The position numbers were made by a program, and so were the translations under genes. From JABAQJ01 sp046327745 (GTDB lineage: Bacteria; Gemmatimonadota; Gemmatimonadetes; Gemmatimonadales; Gemmatimonadaceae): DNA of 64,000 nt. Numbering within the stretch: the first letter of the stretch is position 1; each line of letters begins with the position of its first letter. The stretch lies in the NCBI GenBank assembly GCA_046327745.1, contig JAXLXV010000008.1, positions 310,001-374,000 of the forward strand. Direction: 5' to 3'. The notes beneath the pieces are model-generated. The model was given only the letters and a program-made list of their open reading frames with translations. It searched no databases and was not told the DNA's origin. This document shows, in pieces, positions 51,339 to 60,780 of this stretch.

Positions 51339-53465
51339 ATGCGGGCGATTGTCCTGCTTACACTGATGGTGCCGCAGGGCCGGGCGATCGGGCAGCAGGG
51401 CGGCACAGAGCGCTGTCCGCGCGGGCTCTCGCCGTTCTCCACGCCGTTCTGCTCTGAGCTGGTATCGGTGCCATCGTTGCCCCAGGCGACGGGGATGATG
51501 GAGCTGAAGCCGTTGCGTTCCCCGTTCGGTGTAGCCGTGGCGACAGACGGTCGCTTACGTCACCGGATCATCCTTGATGTGTCGGGACTACCGCGTCCCG
51601 ACTCGCTGGGGCCGTACACACGATACGTGGCGTGGGCCTACACGATCACGATGGACCGCGAGTTGCGACTGGGCGTGGTTGGCAACGGGCGCAGCGATGT
51701 GGGTGAGATTCCCTATGAGCCGTTTCGGGTACTGATCACGGCTGAGGCGTCGGCGACGCCGGCGCATCGCGGGCAAGGGAAGTTGGTCATGCGGGCGACG
51801 TCGCCGAGTGCACTGCTGTTAGCGCACCGGGATGCCGTGCTGGCGATGACGGGACGGATGACGGTGGGTGGTGATCCGGTTGCGGCTGGCGACCATATGG
51901 ATCACGACATGCCCGGGATGTGGTCCATGCCGCCAGACGATCCCCGCCTGGCGCCGATGGCCATGCCCCACATGCCGCCAGCGACGCCGCCGATGTTGCC
52001 CGATACCACGGGGCGCCCAATCACGCCGGCCAAGCCACGCGAGTTGGTCACCCTGCACGACGGCGACACGCTGTCGCTCAGGGCTGGGCTGGTACGCCGC
52101 ACGATCGGGAGCCGGACCTTTGTCATGTACGGCTACAACGGACAATATCCCGGACCGCTGATTCAGGTGCGTCAGGCGACAGAAGTCACCGTCGTCTTCC
52201 ACAACGACCTTGACCTACCGTCCACGGTGCACTGGCACGGGCTGCGCCTGGACAACCGATTTGACGGCGTTCCCGACCTGACACAGCACGCAGTTGCACC
52301 TGGCGACTCGTTCGTGTACCACCTGCGATTTCCCGACGCCGGCATCTATTGGTATCACCCGCACGTGCGCGAAGACATCCAGCAGGAACTGGGTTTGTAC
52401 GGGAACATCCTCGTTGCCCGCCGGGCCAAGGCACGCGTACCCGTTCACCGCGAAGAGGTCGTGGCGCTGGATGACTTCCTGGCCGGCGGGGCCGGGCCCG
52501 TTCCCTTTGGCCGCGACGTCCCGACCTACGCGTTGATGGGTCGATTCGGGAACCTCTACCTGCTGAACGGGGAGCCAAACTACACGTTAGGCGTGCAGCG
52601 TGGAGAGGTCGTGCGTTTCTACTTCACGAACGTGGCGAATGCACGCACCTTCAACCTTCGGATCCCTGGTGCGCGACTGAAGCTGGTGGCGTCGGACCTG
52701 GGCGACTTCGAGCGCGAGGAATGGGTAGAGAGCGTGGTGATCGCGCCAGCGGAACGCTACGTCGTGGAGGCGCGCTTCGATCGACCGGGGCGGCTGGCGA
52801 TCCTGAACAGCGTGCAGTGGCTGGACCACATGATGGGAACCTTCCGCGCGGTGGATGACACGCTCGGGCATGTCGACGTGCGCGACACCCCAGTGACGCC
52901 GGACTATCGGCGGTCCTTCGACCAGTTGCGGGCTCACCCGGAGGCGTCACGCGAGCTGGCGCCACTGCGGGCGCGCTTGCGCGATGCACCGGATCATCAG
53001 CTGACGTTAGGCGTCCGGGTCCGCAATGTCTCGCCGCTGGTGATGGCGATGATGACTGGAATGCCGGTTCTCGTGGACTGGAACGATGGCATGCCCATGA
53101 TGAACTGGCCGATCACTGGTGATGAGGTCACCTGGTTCCTGCGCGACGAGACCGGCAAGGAGAACATGGATATCCGGTGGCACTTCCGGCGTGGAGACCT
53201 GGTGAAGATCCGGCTCACGAACGATCCAGCGACCCTCCATGCCATGGCGCACCCCATCCACTTCCACGGTCAACGCCTGGCGGTCGTGAGCCGCAACGGT
53301 GTTCCCAACGACAACCTGGTATGGAAGGACACGGCGCTACTTCCGGCCGGCGAGACGATGGACATCCTCCTAGAGGTGACGAACCCCGGGCAATGGATGG
53401 CGCACTGTCATGTCGCCGAGCATCTTGGGACCGGCATGATGCTGGTCTTTGACGTGTCTTCATAA
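51339..53465 (+). CDS. Multicopper oxidase with extra N-terminal domain and Met/His-rich linker
   Basis: A 708-aa exported laccase-type oxidase. The ATG at 51339 gives a signal peptide (MRAIVLLTLMVPQGRAIGQ). Residues about 40-175 form an extra beta-rich domain, then a Met/His/Pro-rich linker (MDHDMPGMWSMPPDDP, MAMPHMPPATPPML) as in copper-tolerance oxidases. All four copper motifs are present: HWHGLRLDN, YWYHPHVRED, HPIHFHGQR and HCHVAEHLGTGM, the last with the type-1 Cys. It would oxidise Cu(I) or phenols with O2. The CopD gene is 9 kb away. A longer open frame upstream is rejected. Confidence 0.9.
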   Translation: MRAIVLLTLMVPQGRAIGQQGGTERCPRGLSPFSTPFCSELVSVPSLPQATGMMELKPLRSPFGVAVATDGRLRHRIILDVSGLPRPDSLGPYTRYVAWAYTITMDRELRLGVVGNGRSDVGEIPYEPFRVLITAEASATPAHRGQGKLVMRATSPSALLLAHRDAVLAMTGRMTVGGDPVAAGDHMDHDMPGMWSMPPDDPRLAPMAMPHMPPATPPMLPDTTGRPITPAKPRELVTLHDGDTLSLRAGLVRRTIGSRTFVMYGYNGQYPGPLIQVRQATEVTVVFHNDLDLPSTVHWHGLRLDNRFDGVPDLTQHAVAPGDSFVYHLRFPDAGIYWYHPHVREDIQQELGLYGNILVARRAKARVPVHREEVVALDDFLAGGAGPVPFGRDVPTYALMGRFGNLYLLNGEPNYTLGVQRGEVVRFYFTNVANARTFNLRIPGARLKLVASDLGDFEREEWVESVVIAPAERYVVEARFDRPGRLAILNSVQWLDHMMGTFRAVDDTLGHVDVRDTPVTPDYRRSFDQLRAHPEASRELAPLRARLRDAPDHQLTLGVRVRNVSPLVMAMMTGMPVLVDWNDGMPMMNWPITGDEVTWFLRDETGKENMDIRWHFRRGDLVKIRLTNDPATLHAMAHPIHFHGQRLAVVSRNGVPNDNLVWKDTALLPAGETMDILLEVTNPGQWMAHCHVAEHLGTGMMLVFDVSS

Positions 53466-53500
53466 TCGCGGTGTCCTGACTTCCCACGATGGAGCCATCC

Positions 53501-54931
53501 ATGAAATCGTTGCGGTGCACGACTGCCCTCATGCTCCTTGTCCTGGCGTCTCGGACGGGCGGCGCGCAGGAGCGGCAGCTCTCCACCAGCGTCCGTAACT
53601 ACGCATCCGTGACGGCGCCAGTGGCCGCGCTAACGCACGTGCGCGTGATCGATGGCACCGGGGCGGCGGCGCGAGACGACCAGACGATCGTGATCACCGG
53701 GGACAAGATCAGCGCCATCGGTGCGGCCGCGGACGTAGCAGTCCCTGCCGGCGCGCAGGTGTTGGATCTGACGGGTCACACTGCCATCCCTGGGCTGGTG
53801 GGGCTGCACGACCACATGTACTACTCGTCGGCCGCTGGTGGGTCGATGAAGATGATGATCCAGAGCTACCCGCGGTTGTTCCTGGGTGCGGGCGTCACGA
53901 CGATTCGGACGGCGGGAAGTACCGATTCGTACCAGGAGTTGAACCTGAAGACGCGCATCGACAACGGTGACGCGGTGGGGCCCACGCTCTTTGTCACGGG
54001 ACCGTACCTCCAGGGCGCCGGCGGAGGCTTGGGACCGATGCACCCGTTGAGTGGTCCGGAGGACGCCCGTCGCACGGTGCGGTACTGGTCCGAGGAAGGC
54101 GTGAGCTGGTTCAAGGCGTACACCCAGATCTCGCGGGCCGACCTGGGGGCCGCGATCGATGAAGCCCACAAGCATGGCGTAAAGGTGACGGCCCACCTGT
54201 GTTCCGTCGGTTATCGCGAGGCGGTGGCGTTAGGCATCGACAACCTGGAACATGGCATGTTTGCCAATTCCGAGTTCTACAAGAACAAGCAACCCGACGT
54301 CTGCCCCACCGCTGGTGATAGTGCGGTCTTTGCCGATGCCAACCTCGACAACCCAGAGGTGCAGCGCACGATCCAGGAGATGATCAAGCACAAGGTCTCG
54401 CTGACGTCCACTCTCGCCGTCTACGAGACCTCCACGCCCACGCGCGTAACGCGGGATGCGCGCGTCATCGACGCCCTTTTCCCCGATGCAGCGGCCGCCG
54501 TCGATCGCTGGTACGGCGCAGCCGCGACCGCTAAGGACGCCAATTCCCGCGCCGTGCTGCAGAAGACCATGGCCTTTGAACGCGCGTTCTACAAAGCGGG
54601 GGGGCTGTTGGCGGCGGGCTCGGATCCCTGCTGCCTCCACGTCATCGCGGGCTACGGAGACCAGCGCAACTATGAAATCCTGATCGAGGCCGGATTCAGT
54701 CCCGAAGAGGCCGTGCAAGTCATGACCATGAACGGGGCCCGCGTACTCGGGATTGCCGATCGCGTCGGGAGCCTGAAGCCGGACATGCAGGCGGACATCG
54801 TCATCCTGCAGGGCAACCTGTCAGAGTCGCCGGCGAACATTCGCCGAACAGTTACGGTCTTCCGCAAAGGGATTGGCTTCGATTCGGCAAAGCTCATTAC
54901 CAGCATCAAGGGGCAGGTCGGATTGAAGTAA
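53501..54931 (+). CDS. Secreted metal-dependent amidohydrolase
   Basis: A 476-aa exported amidohydrolase of the imidazolonepropionase/prolidase-like group. Signal peptide: LRCTTALMLLVLASRTGGAQ. The N-terminal small domain contains VRVIDGTGAAARDDQTIVITGDKISAIG; the metal site HDHM (HxH) lies in VGLHDHMYYSS, a Lys in WFKAY fits the carbamylated lysine, HLCSVGY and LEHGMF supply the further His, and GSDPCC supplies the Asp. Such enzymes cleave cyclic amides or dipeptides; specificity is open. It follows the oxidase gene by 35 bp, suggesting co-transcription. Confidence 0.9.
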   Translation: MKSLRCTTALMLLVLASRTGGAQERQLSTSVRNYASVTAPVAALTHVRVIDGTGAAARDDQTIVITGDKISAIGAAADVAVPAGAQVLDLTGHTAIPGLVGLHDHMYYSSAAGGSMKMMIQSYPRLFLGAGVTTIRTAGSTDSYQELNLKTRIDNGDAVGPTLFVTGPYLQGAGGGLGPMHPLSGPEDARRTVRYWSEEGVSWFKAYTQISRADLGAAIDEAHKHGVKVTAHLCSVGYREAVALGIDNLEHGMFANSEFYKNKQPDVCPTAGDSAVFADANLDNPEVQRTIQEMIKHKVSLTSTLAVYETSTPTRVTRDARVIDALFPDAAAAVDRWYGAAATAKDANSRAVLQKTMAFERAFYKAGGLLAAGSDPCCLHVIAGYGDQRNYEILIEAGFSPEEAVQVMTMNGARVLGIADRVGSLKPDMQADIVILQGNLSESPANIRRTVTVFRKGIGFDSAKLITSIKGQVGLK

Positions 54932-54986
54932 GGTCCGGGCCGCTGGCCCTGTTCGTTACAAAGACCAGCTATCCTTTCTTGATCAC

Positions 54987-55010
54987 GTCCGGGCCAACCT
55001 TGGTCCGGAC
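54987..55010 (+). terminator. Hairpin terminator after the amidohydrolase gene
   Basis: GTCCGGGCCA pairs with TGGTCCGGAC (one G-T pair), leaving a 4-base loop, and GGTTTGC follows. It lies 56 bp downstream of the stop. Confidence 0.55.
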
Positions 55011-55034
55011 GGTTTGCTCTCAGCCAACTGGAGT

Positions 55035-55541
55035 ATGCAACTCCTGCTCATTCGGCACGCGATTGCCGAATCGCGTGAAGATTTCGCGATCACGGGAAAG
55101 AACGACGCCGAACGACCGCTCACCGAGTACGGTCGACGCCGCATGATCAAGAACGCCCGCGGTATCCGTCGGGTGTCGCCCAGACTGGACCTGATCGTGA
55201 GCAGCCCCTACGCACGCGCTCGCGAGACGGCGCGCATTGTGGCAACGGCGTTAGGCGTTCGCAATCCGGGGATCGTGGACGCCCTGACGCCGGAGCAGCA
55301 CCCGAAGGAGTTCTTCACCTGGCTGGCGACGCAGGGCCGCGATGCGGTGATCGCGGCCGTGGGTCACGAGCCACACATGTCGCGGCTGCTCATGTGGGCG
55401 TTGGCGCAAAAGGCCGACAGCCGGGTCGAGTTCAAGAAGGGTGGTGCGGCGCTGGTCGACTTCGACGCCATGCCGAAGGCCGGGGCTGGCGTCCTGCGCT
55501 GGTTGTTGACGCCCGCGCAGCTGCGGTCAATCGCCGAGTAA
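55035..55541 (+). CDS. SixA-type phosphohistidine phosphatase
   Basis: A 168-aa histidine phosphatase. ATG 55035 follows TGGAG. The catalytic RHA motif is in LLLIRHAIAESRE; SSPYARARETARI carries the second conserved Arg and VGHEPHMSRLL the second catalytic His. SixA removes phosphate from His residues in phosphorelay and PTS proteins. The stop lies 6 bp before the CHAD-CYTH gene, so the two are one operon, an arrangement compatible with a shared role in phosphate or polyphosphate metabolism. A GTTAGGC motif overlaps an Ala-Leu-Gly run (TALGV). Confidence 0.92.
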   Translation: MQLLLIRHAIAESREDFAITGKNDAERPLTEYGRRRMIKNARGIRRVSPRLDLIVSSPYARARETARIVATALGVRNPGIVDALTPEQHPKEFFTWLATQGRDAVIAAVGHEPHMSRLLMWALAQKADSRVEFKKGGAALVDFDAMPKAGAGVLRWLLTPAQLRSIAE

Positions 55542-55547
55542 GCGACA

Positions 55548-57005
55548 ATGTCACGCTTGTCGGAGCTGTCGACCACAGAGGCGGCGTCGCACGGGGTGCG
55601 GCGGGTGGCCCTGTCATTGATGGCTGACGTGCAGGACGAACGCGCCAGGCTTCGCGTTCCCGGTGACATCGAGGCGTTGCACGACTTTCGTGTGGCCGTT
55701 CGTCGCCTGCGCAGCTGGATGCGGATGATGGACGGCGACCTTGAAGGCTCTCACCCTCGCCGGGTGCGTCAGGCCCTCCGCGAGTACGGCCAGCGATCGA
55801 ATGCCGGTCGCGACGCGGAAGTGCTGCGGGAGTGGCTGGCCGCGACCACGGGCGAGTTGATGCCGCGACACCGGCCCGCGGCGCGATGGCTGATGCGTCA
55901 GCAGGACGCTCGGCACCTGACGGCGGATCGCGAGCTGCACGTGGCGCTGGACGGCACATTCGACGCCGTGATGCAGAAGCTCGAGCGCCGGCTTCGTCGC
56001 TTTCGCACCGTGGTGCACCTGGACACGGAACGTGCGGAACCTTCTTTGGCGGCACGGGTCGCCGAACGGGCCCGCGCCCAGGGAGCGGTGCTGCGTCACG
56101 CCTTGGAACGCGTGCAAGACGTGGAGGATGATGCGGCGATTCACGAGGCGCGCATCGCCGGCAAGCGATTGCGGTATCTGCTGGAGCCGTTGGTGGCCAG
56201 TCATCCCGCATTTCAGTCGCTGATCGACCGGCTGAAGGGGCTGCAGGATGCGTTAGGCGCCGTCCACGACGCGCACGTCTGGGGGGCGGCGTTGCATCGT
56301 ACGTTGCAGCAGGCGGCGGATGAGGAAGGGCGGTCCTTGCAACGCGTGGCGACCGGCGCGGCCGCCCAGCGTGGCCGTTCGGCGCTGCCGTCGCGATCGG
56401 GACTCATGGCCTTGGCGGGCAAGATGCACGACCATGCCGCGCGTCAGTTCGACGTCTATCGCGCGGACTGGGTAGAGGGAGGTGGGGCGCAGTTCCAAAA
56501 CGATCTGGAACAAGCGGCGCTGGCGCTGATGGCAGAGTCGCGCCCCTTGCCCGTCGAAATCGAGCGGAAGTACCTGCTCAAAGGCGTGCCGCGGCGTATG
56601 CCACGCGGGCGCGTGTCCGAGCTCCACCAGGGATACTTGCCGGGAGATCAGATCATCGAGCGCGTGCGGAAGAGCACGCGCGGTCGCCAGACCGCGTACA
56701 CGCGCACCATCAAGTTCGGGGCGGGCGTCGTTCGGACCGAGGTGGAGGAACCGATCACGCGTGTGTTTTTTGAGCAGGTGTGGCCGCTGACCGAGGGCAA
56801 ACGCGTCCTCAAGCGTCGTCATGCCGTGCGGCATGGTGGACACACGTGGGAGATCGACGTCTTTAGCGATCGCGCCTTGGTGTTGGCAGAGGTTGAGCTG
56901 TCGGCCGCCGATGAGCGACCAGCCTTTCCTCCGTGGTTGGTGCGATATGTGGTTCGCGACGTGACGGGTGAGCCCGAGTATCTCAACCTGCGACTGGCTC
57001 GGTAA
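55548..57005 (+). CDS. CHAD-CYTH domain protein (CHAD first)
   Basis: A 485-aa cytoplasmic protein. The CHAD domain (about 20-290) is helical with conserved His and basic residues (LHDFRVAVRRLRSWMRM, IHEARIAGKRLRYLLEPL, LKGLQDALGAVHDA) that bind polyphosphate. The CYTH domain (about 332-480) has the ExExK signature as VEIERKYLL and the later basic strands RTIKFGAGVVRTEVEE and LKRRHAVRHGG that hold triphosphate. The usual fused order is CYTH-CHAD; here it is reversed. A polyphosphate-binding or triphosphatase function is likely. It is co-transcribed with SixA. A GTTAGGC motif lies over the Ala-Leu-Gly of DALGA. Confidence 0.9.
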   Translation: MSRLSELSTTEAASHGVRRVALSLMADVQDERARLRVPGDIEALHDFRVAVRRLRSWMRMMDGDLEGSHPRRVRQALREYGQRSNAGRDAEVLREWLAATTGELMPRHRPAARWLMRQQDARHLTADRELHVALDGTFDAVMQKLERRLRRFRTVVHLDTERAEPSLAARVAERARAQGAVLRHALERVQDVEDDAAIHEARIAGKRLRYLLEPLVASHPAFQSLIDRLKGLQDALGAVHDAHVWGAALHRTLQQAADEEGRSLQRVATGAAAQRGRSALPSRSGLMALAGKMHDHAARQFDVYRADWVEGGGAQFQNDLEQAALALMAESRPLPVEIERKYLLKGVPRRMPRGRVSELHQGYLPGDQIIERVRKSTRGRQTAYTRTIKFGAGVVRTEVEEPITRVFFEQVWPLTEGKRVLKRRHAVRHGGHTWEIDVFSDRALVLAEVELSAADERPAFPPWLVRYVVRDVTGEPEYLNLRLAR

Positions 57006-57092
57006 GTCGCCACGGCTGGGTTGCGACGTCGTTAGCTTATGGTGCCACGGCGCGACGGATGGCGCGCCATTTACGTCTGCACTCACATTCGC

Positions 57093-58223
57093 GTGAAGAT
57101 TTTCGTCGTCACGAACGACTTTTCGCCGCGTATTGGCGGGATCAACTACTACGTCGACCAGATGTTCCGGCACCTGCCGATTGGTGGAGCCGGCGGCGAG
57201 GTGACGATCTTCTCCTCCAAGTACGAGGGGTGGGAAGCCTTCGACCGGACGTATCCGCATGAGGTCGTGCGGATCGATACGGAGATGATGCTTCCGTTGC
57301 CGTGGGTGCGACGACGACTGCAGGACGAGTTACGGTCGCGTCGTCCGGATGTCGTGCTGTTCGGTGCCACGTGGCCGCTGGGTCACATGGGACCAGCCAT
57401 CCGCCGCAAGCTCGACATCCCCTTCGGCGGCTTTACGCACGGGTTAGAGCTGACGGGAGCCCTTGTCCCCGGGATGCTCCATCACATTGGCCGGTCAGCC
57501 TCACTGCTCACGGCGGTGTCGGCGTGGGCGCGCGGCAAACTGGAGCCAGCCTTTGGATGGAAGGGGCGCATGGCGTTGCTTCCGTCCGGCATCGATACGG
57601 AGACGTTCCGCCCCGATGTGAGCGATGCCGTGGTGCGCGAGCGTCATGGCCTCGGCGACGCACCGGTGATTTGCTGCGTCTCGCGCATGGTGGCACGCAA
57701 GGGCCAGGACATGTTGATCCGAGCGCTGCCGGAAATCCACCGCGAGTTCCCCGACGTGCGCTTGTTGTTGGTTGGGCATGGTCCCTACGAGCCGGCGCTG
57801 CGGCGCCTTGCCGCAGCGACGCCGGGGAGTGACCGCGTGATTTTCGCGGGCGCCGTGTCGTACGAGGAACTTCCGGCGTATTTCCGCGCCGGGGACATCT
57901 TCGCCATGCCGTGCCGTTCGCGTATTGGCGGACTGGACATCGAGGCGTTAGGCGCCGTGTTTTTGCAAGGCGCGGCCGTGGGGCGGCCGGTGATCGCTGG
58001 TGATTCGGGCGGCGCGCCGGAAGCCATCCGACATGGTGAGACCGGGTTAGTTGTGGACCCCGAGTCGCCAACCCGCATTGCGGCCGCCATCCTGCAGCTG
58101 CTTCGCGACCCGGCTCAGGCGCGCGCATTCGGTGAAGCTGGCGCGCGCTGGGTGCACACCGAGTGGACGTGGGCCGCGATGGCGACGCGCCTCGACGGCT
58201 TATTATCCGCCGCCGTCAGGTAG
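57093..58223 (+). CDS. GT4 glycosyltransferase, PimB-like
   Basis: A 376-aa glycosyltransferase family 4 protein. GTG 57093 gives VKIFVVTNDFSPRIGGINYYVDQMF, the normal start of PimB/MgtA-like enzymes; an ATG at 57039 is upstream. The C-terminal donor domain carries SRMVARKGQDMLIRALP, LLLVGHGPY and the 'GGLDIEALGAVFLQGAAVGRPVIAGDSGGAPE' pattern with its E-x7-E analogue, close to mycobacterial and other PimB-like mannosyltransferases. It converges with the PimA-like gene, 18 bp away. A role in making a glycolipid from GDP-mannose is inferred. Confidence 0.88.
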   Translation: MKIFVVTNDFSPRIGGINYYVDQMFRHLPIGGAGGEVTIFSSKYEGWEAFDRTYPHEVVRIDTEMMLPLPWVRRRLQDELRSRRPDVVLFGATWPLGHMGPAIRRKLDIPFGGFTHGLELTGALVPGMLHHIGRSASLLTAVSAWARGKLEPAFGWKGRMALLPSGIDTETFRPDVSDAVVRERHGLGDAPVICCVSRMVARKGQDMLIRALPEIHREFPDVRLLLVGHGPYEPALRRLAAATPGSDRVIFAGAVSYEELPAYFRAGDIFAMPCRSRIGGLDIEALGAVFLQGAAVGRPVIAGDSGGAPEAIRHGETGLVVDPESPTRIAAAILQLLRDPAQARAFGEAGARWVHTEWTWAAMATRLDGLLSAAVR

Positions 58224-58241
58224 CGCGCCGCCCGTCGACTC

Positions 58242-59381
58242 CTATACCTCGGCTAGGGCGATCGCGTGCTCGGCGGTTCCTCCGGCCAGTTCCAGGTACA
58301 TCTCCTCGAGGCGATCCACGATCCCGTCCCAGGCGAAGTCCCGCGCGCGGTCCGAAGCCCGAGCGCCGAGTGCCGCGGCAAATGCGGGACGCTCCAAGAG
58401 GGTTCGCACGCCCTCAGCGAGGGCGGCCGGGTCCGCAGGGGCAACGAGCAGAGCTTCCACTCCGTCGCGCGCCACCTCGCGATAGCCGGGAATGTCGCTG
58501 GCGACAATGGGGAGTCCTGCAGCCATCGCCTCAACGAGCACGATGCCAAAGCTCTCTTGACCGGTCGCGGGGCTGATGAAGCAGTCTACCGCCTGATGGT
58601 AGGTGGGAAGGGCCTCGTCGGAGACACGTCCCAGCATGTGCACACGATCGCGCAGGTCGAGCGGCAGCTCTTCCAGCGCCACGCGGTCCGCTCCTTCTCC
58701 CACCACAATCAGACGGAGGTCTGAGTACTCCAGCGCCAGCGACTTGAAGGCGCGAACAGCGATTGGGAAGCCTTTGCGGGGCTCGAGCCTTCCCACGAAC
58801 AGCAGCTTGCGTCCGGGGGGAAGATTCGCCGGCTTGGCGGAGGCGAACACGTCGACGTCAGCCCCATTCGGCACGATCGAAATAGGATCGTAGCCCATGC
58901 GCGAGCAGACCGAGTGTCGCGCGGCAGCTGACACCGCAATGCGGCGATCGACTCGCTTCCACACCGGGCGCAGCACCGGTGCAACGAGTGAGTAAATCCT
59001 GCCTTGCAGGTGGTCGCGCGTGAAGTAGGAATGGAACGTCCCGACAACCGGGGCACGCGAATAGAGCGTGGCGAACATAGAGGTGCCCGGCATCTGCGGT
59101 TCGTGGACATGCACGATGTCGGGCTTGAATCGGCGCAACGCGCGGCGAACGGCGCTCGCTGATGAGGGGCTCACGCAGATACGCGCCACGGAGCCGTTCG
59201 AGGGTACCGTGATGGTACCGCCGACGATCTCGACGCCTGGGATCTTATCCAGCCCGGCCCCGGGGGCGACAATCAGGACTTCGTGTCCGCGGCTCGTGAG
59301 ATGATGTGAGAGCTGACGGATGTGGCCCTGAACACCGCCTGGCGCGTCCCAGCTGAATGGGCACACCTGTATGATGCGCAT
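58242..59381 (-). CDS. GT4 glycosyltransferase, PimA-like
   Basis: A 379-aa glycosyltransferase family 4 protein resembling phosphatidylinositol mannosyltransferase PimA. The N-terminus MRIIQVCPFSWDAPGGVQGHIRQL matches the PimA acceptor domain, and DIVHVHEPQMPG and GTFHSYFTRDH follow. The donor domain has FVGRLEPRKGFPIAVRAF, LIVVGEGADR and ESFGIVLVEAMAAGLPIVASDIPGYREV, the GT4 Glu motif. It is the last gene of a three-gene minus-strand run with an MFS transporter and a PatA/LpxL-like acyltransferase. The acceptor lipid in this organism is unknown. Confidence 0.9.
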   Translation of the reverse strand: MRIIQVCPFSWDAPGGVQGHIRQLSHHLTSRGHEVLIVAPGAGLDKIPGVEIVGGTITVPSNGSVARICVSPSSASAVRRALRRFKPDIVHVHEPQMPGTSMFATLYSRAPVVGTFHSYFTRDHLQGRIYSLVAPVLRPVWKRVDRRIAVSAAARHSVCSRMGYDPISIVPNGADVDVFASAKPANLPPGRKLLFVGRLEPRKGFPIAVRAFKSLALEYSDLRLIVVGEGADRVALEELPLDLRDRVHMLGRVSDEALPTYHQAVDCFISPATGQESFGIVLVEAMAAGLPIVASDIPGYREVARDGVEALLVAPADPAALAEGVRTLLERPAFAAALGARASDRARDFAWDGIVDRLEEMYLELAGGTAEHAIALAEV

Positions 59382-59421
59382 GCCGTCGCAGTGAGGGTGA
59401 GGTTGCGGTGGGCTTGCGGGT

Positions 59422-60780
59422 TCAACTGCGCGGGACGGACTGTCCCGCCTGACGATGACGAAGGTTGAAGAACTGGCCCGCCACGCCGGCTGCACAAATC
59501 AAAGCACCGGAGATACCAAGAGCCAGTCGGTACGGCTCATTCGCGCCAAGCCAAGACGCGAGCAGGATCCCCCCGCCGACCGCCAGAGAGCAGGTCATAA
59601 ATGCTGCTCCCAGAACGAGATCGCGGGTTGAGAAGACAAACCCGCGGGACTTGGCAGGAGCGGCCTCATGCAGAAGTGTATCCTGCGAAACCATGATGGG
59701 ACCTAACACGGCGCCTCCTACCACGGCAATCGGAATAAAGGTGGAAAAACTGAACCAAATACTCCCAATCACCATGAGCAGACCAACGACCGTCACGCTC
59801 CACAAGATGGTCAGCCTCTTATCCCACCGGCGACCAACAGTTCCGGTAGCAAGCGAGCCCGTGATCAAGCCGACGGCGAGCAACCCGCCCAAATACCCCA
59901 CGCCGCGCGTGCCCTTTCCCATGACCGTTTGTACCGATGCCGTCATCACGACGTAGACAGAAGAAGCAAATGCTGCGAGCAGGACCACGGAAATGAAGGC
60001 GAAGCGAAGCGTGTCGTCGGTTCGCACAATCGCCAGGGTCGCGCGCACGTCACGTACGATCTCTCGCATACTCAGTTTCACGCGCCCCGATGACGCCGCC
60101 CCTTCGCTCGCGTCGTGCGCGGAACGATGGGCACCGCTCAGCATCGTGATCATGATGAGCGTGAGGACGGATACGAGATACGACGCGGAGTCCATGTAGA
60201 ACCCTGCGGCATAGTCGCTCCAGCCGAACCGATGCCACACGCTCCACCCGATGGCGATGCCGCCGCCCACAATCCCTGCGACAGTGGCCACACGCCCAAT
60301 GGACGTGAGCGCTGCGTTGGCGGCGAGTAACTGCGGCCGCAACACCAGGTCGGGAATCAGCGCCATCTTCGCGGCATTGAAGAAGAGGCCGAGGGCGAAG
60401 ACACAAAACGCCACGAGATACACCGGCCAGAGGTGACCGGTGGCCGCGTACAACGAGGGTATCAGGGCGACCATGACTGTCCGCAGGGCGTCGCAGATGA
60501 TCATCGTCAGGCGCTTGTCCCAGCGGTCCACCATGGCGCCGGCGATTGGGCCAAACACGATCACCGGAAGCGTGAATACCACCGAGAGCTTCGCCAGCTC
60601 AATCCCGCCACTGTTCGCCGTGGCTCCAGCTCCAACCAGCGCAATGAGGGCCATGTGGTGCAGTTTGTCGCCCAGCTGCGAGATCGTCTGACCGGCCACC
60701 AGGAGCGAGAACGGTGGACGCTTGAGCACGTCCATGATGCCATGGCCGTCGAGCGATTCTGTCGCCGCGGGGTCCGTCAT
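59422..60780 (-). CDS. MFS transporter
   Basis: A 452-aa transporter with twelve hydrophobic helices. It begins FSLLVAGQTISQLGDKLHHMALIALVG, has the loop 2-3 motif DRWDKRLTM and a related segment RRWDKRLTI in the second half, consistent with the two MFS bundles. It resembles the enterobactin-exporter-like MFS_3 group and transporters that sit beside lysophospholipid acyltransferases (LplT-like), which flip lysolipids. Its start overlaps the acyltransferase stop in an ATGA. It could move the glycolipid product or its precursor. Confidence 0.85.
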   Translation of the reverse strand: MTDPAATESLDGHGIMDVLKRPPFSLLVAGQTISQLGDKLHHMALIALVGAGATANSGGIELAKLSVVFTLPVIVFGPIAGAMVDRWDKRLTMIICDALRTVMVALIPSLYAATGHLWPVYLVAFCVFALGLFFNAAKMALIPDLVLRPQLLAANAALTSIGRVATVAGIVGGGIAIGWSVWHRFGWSDYAAGFYMDSASYLVSVLTLIMITMLSGAHRSAHDASEGAASSGRVKLSMREIVRDVRATLAIVRTDDTLRFAFISVVLLAAFASSVYVVMTASVQTVMGKGTRGVGYLGGLLAVGLITGSLATGTVGRRWDKRLTILWSVTVVGLLMVIGSIWFSFSTFIPIAVVGGAVLGPIMVSQDTLLHEAAPAKSRGFVFSTRDLVLGAAFMTCSLAVGGGILLASWLGANEPYRLALGISGALICAAGVAGQFFNLRHRQAGQSVPRS

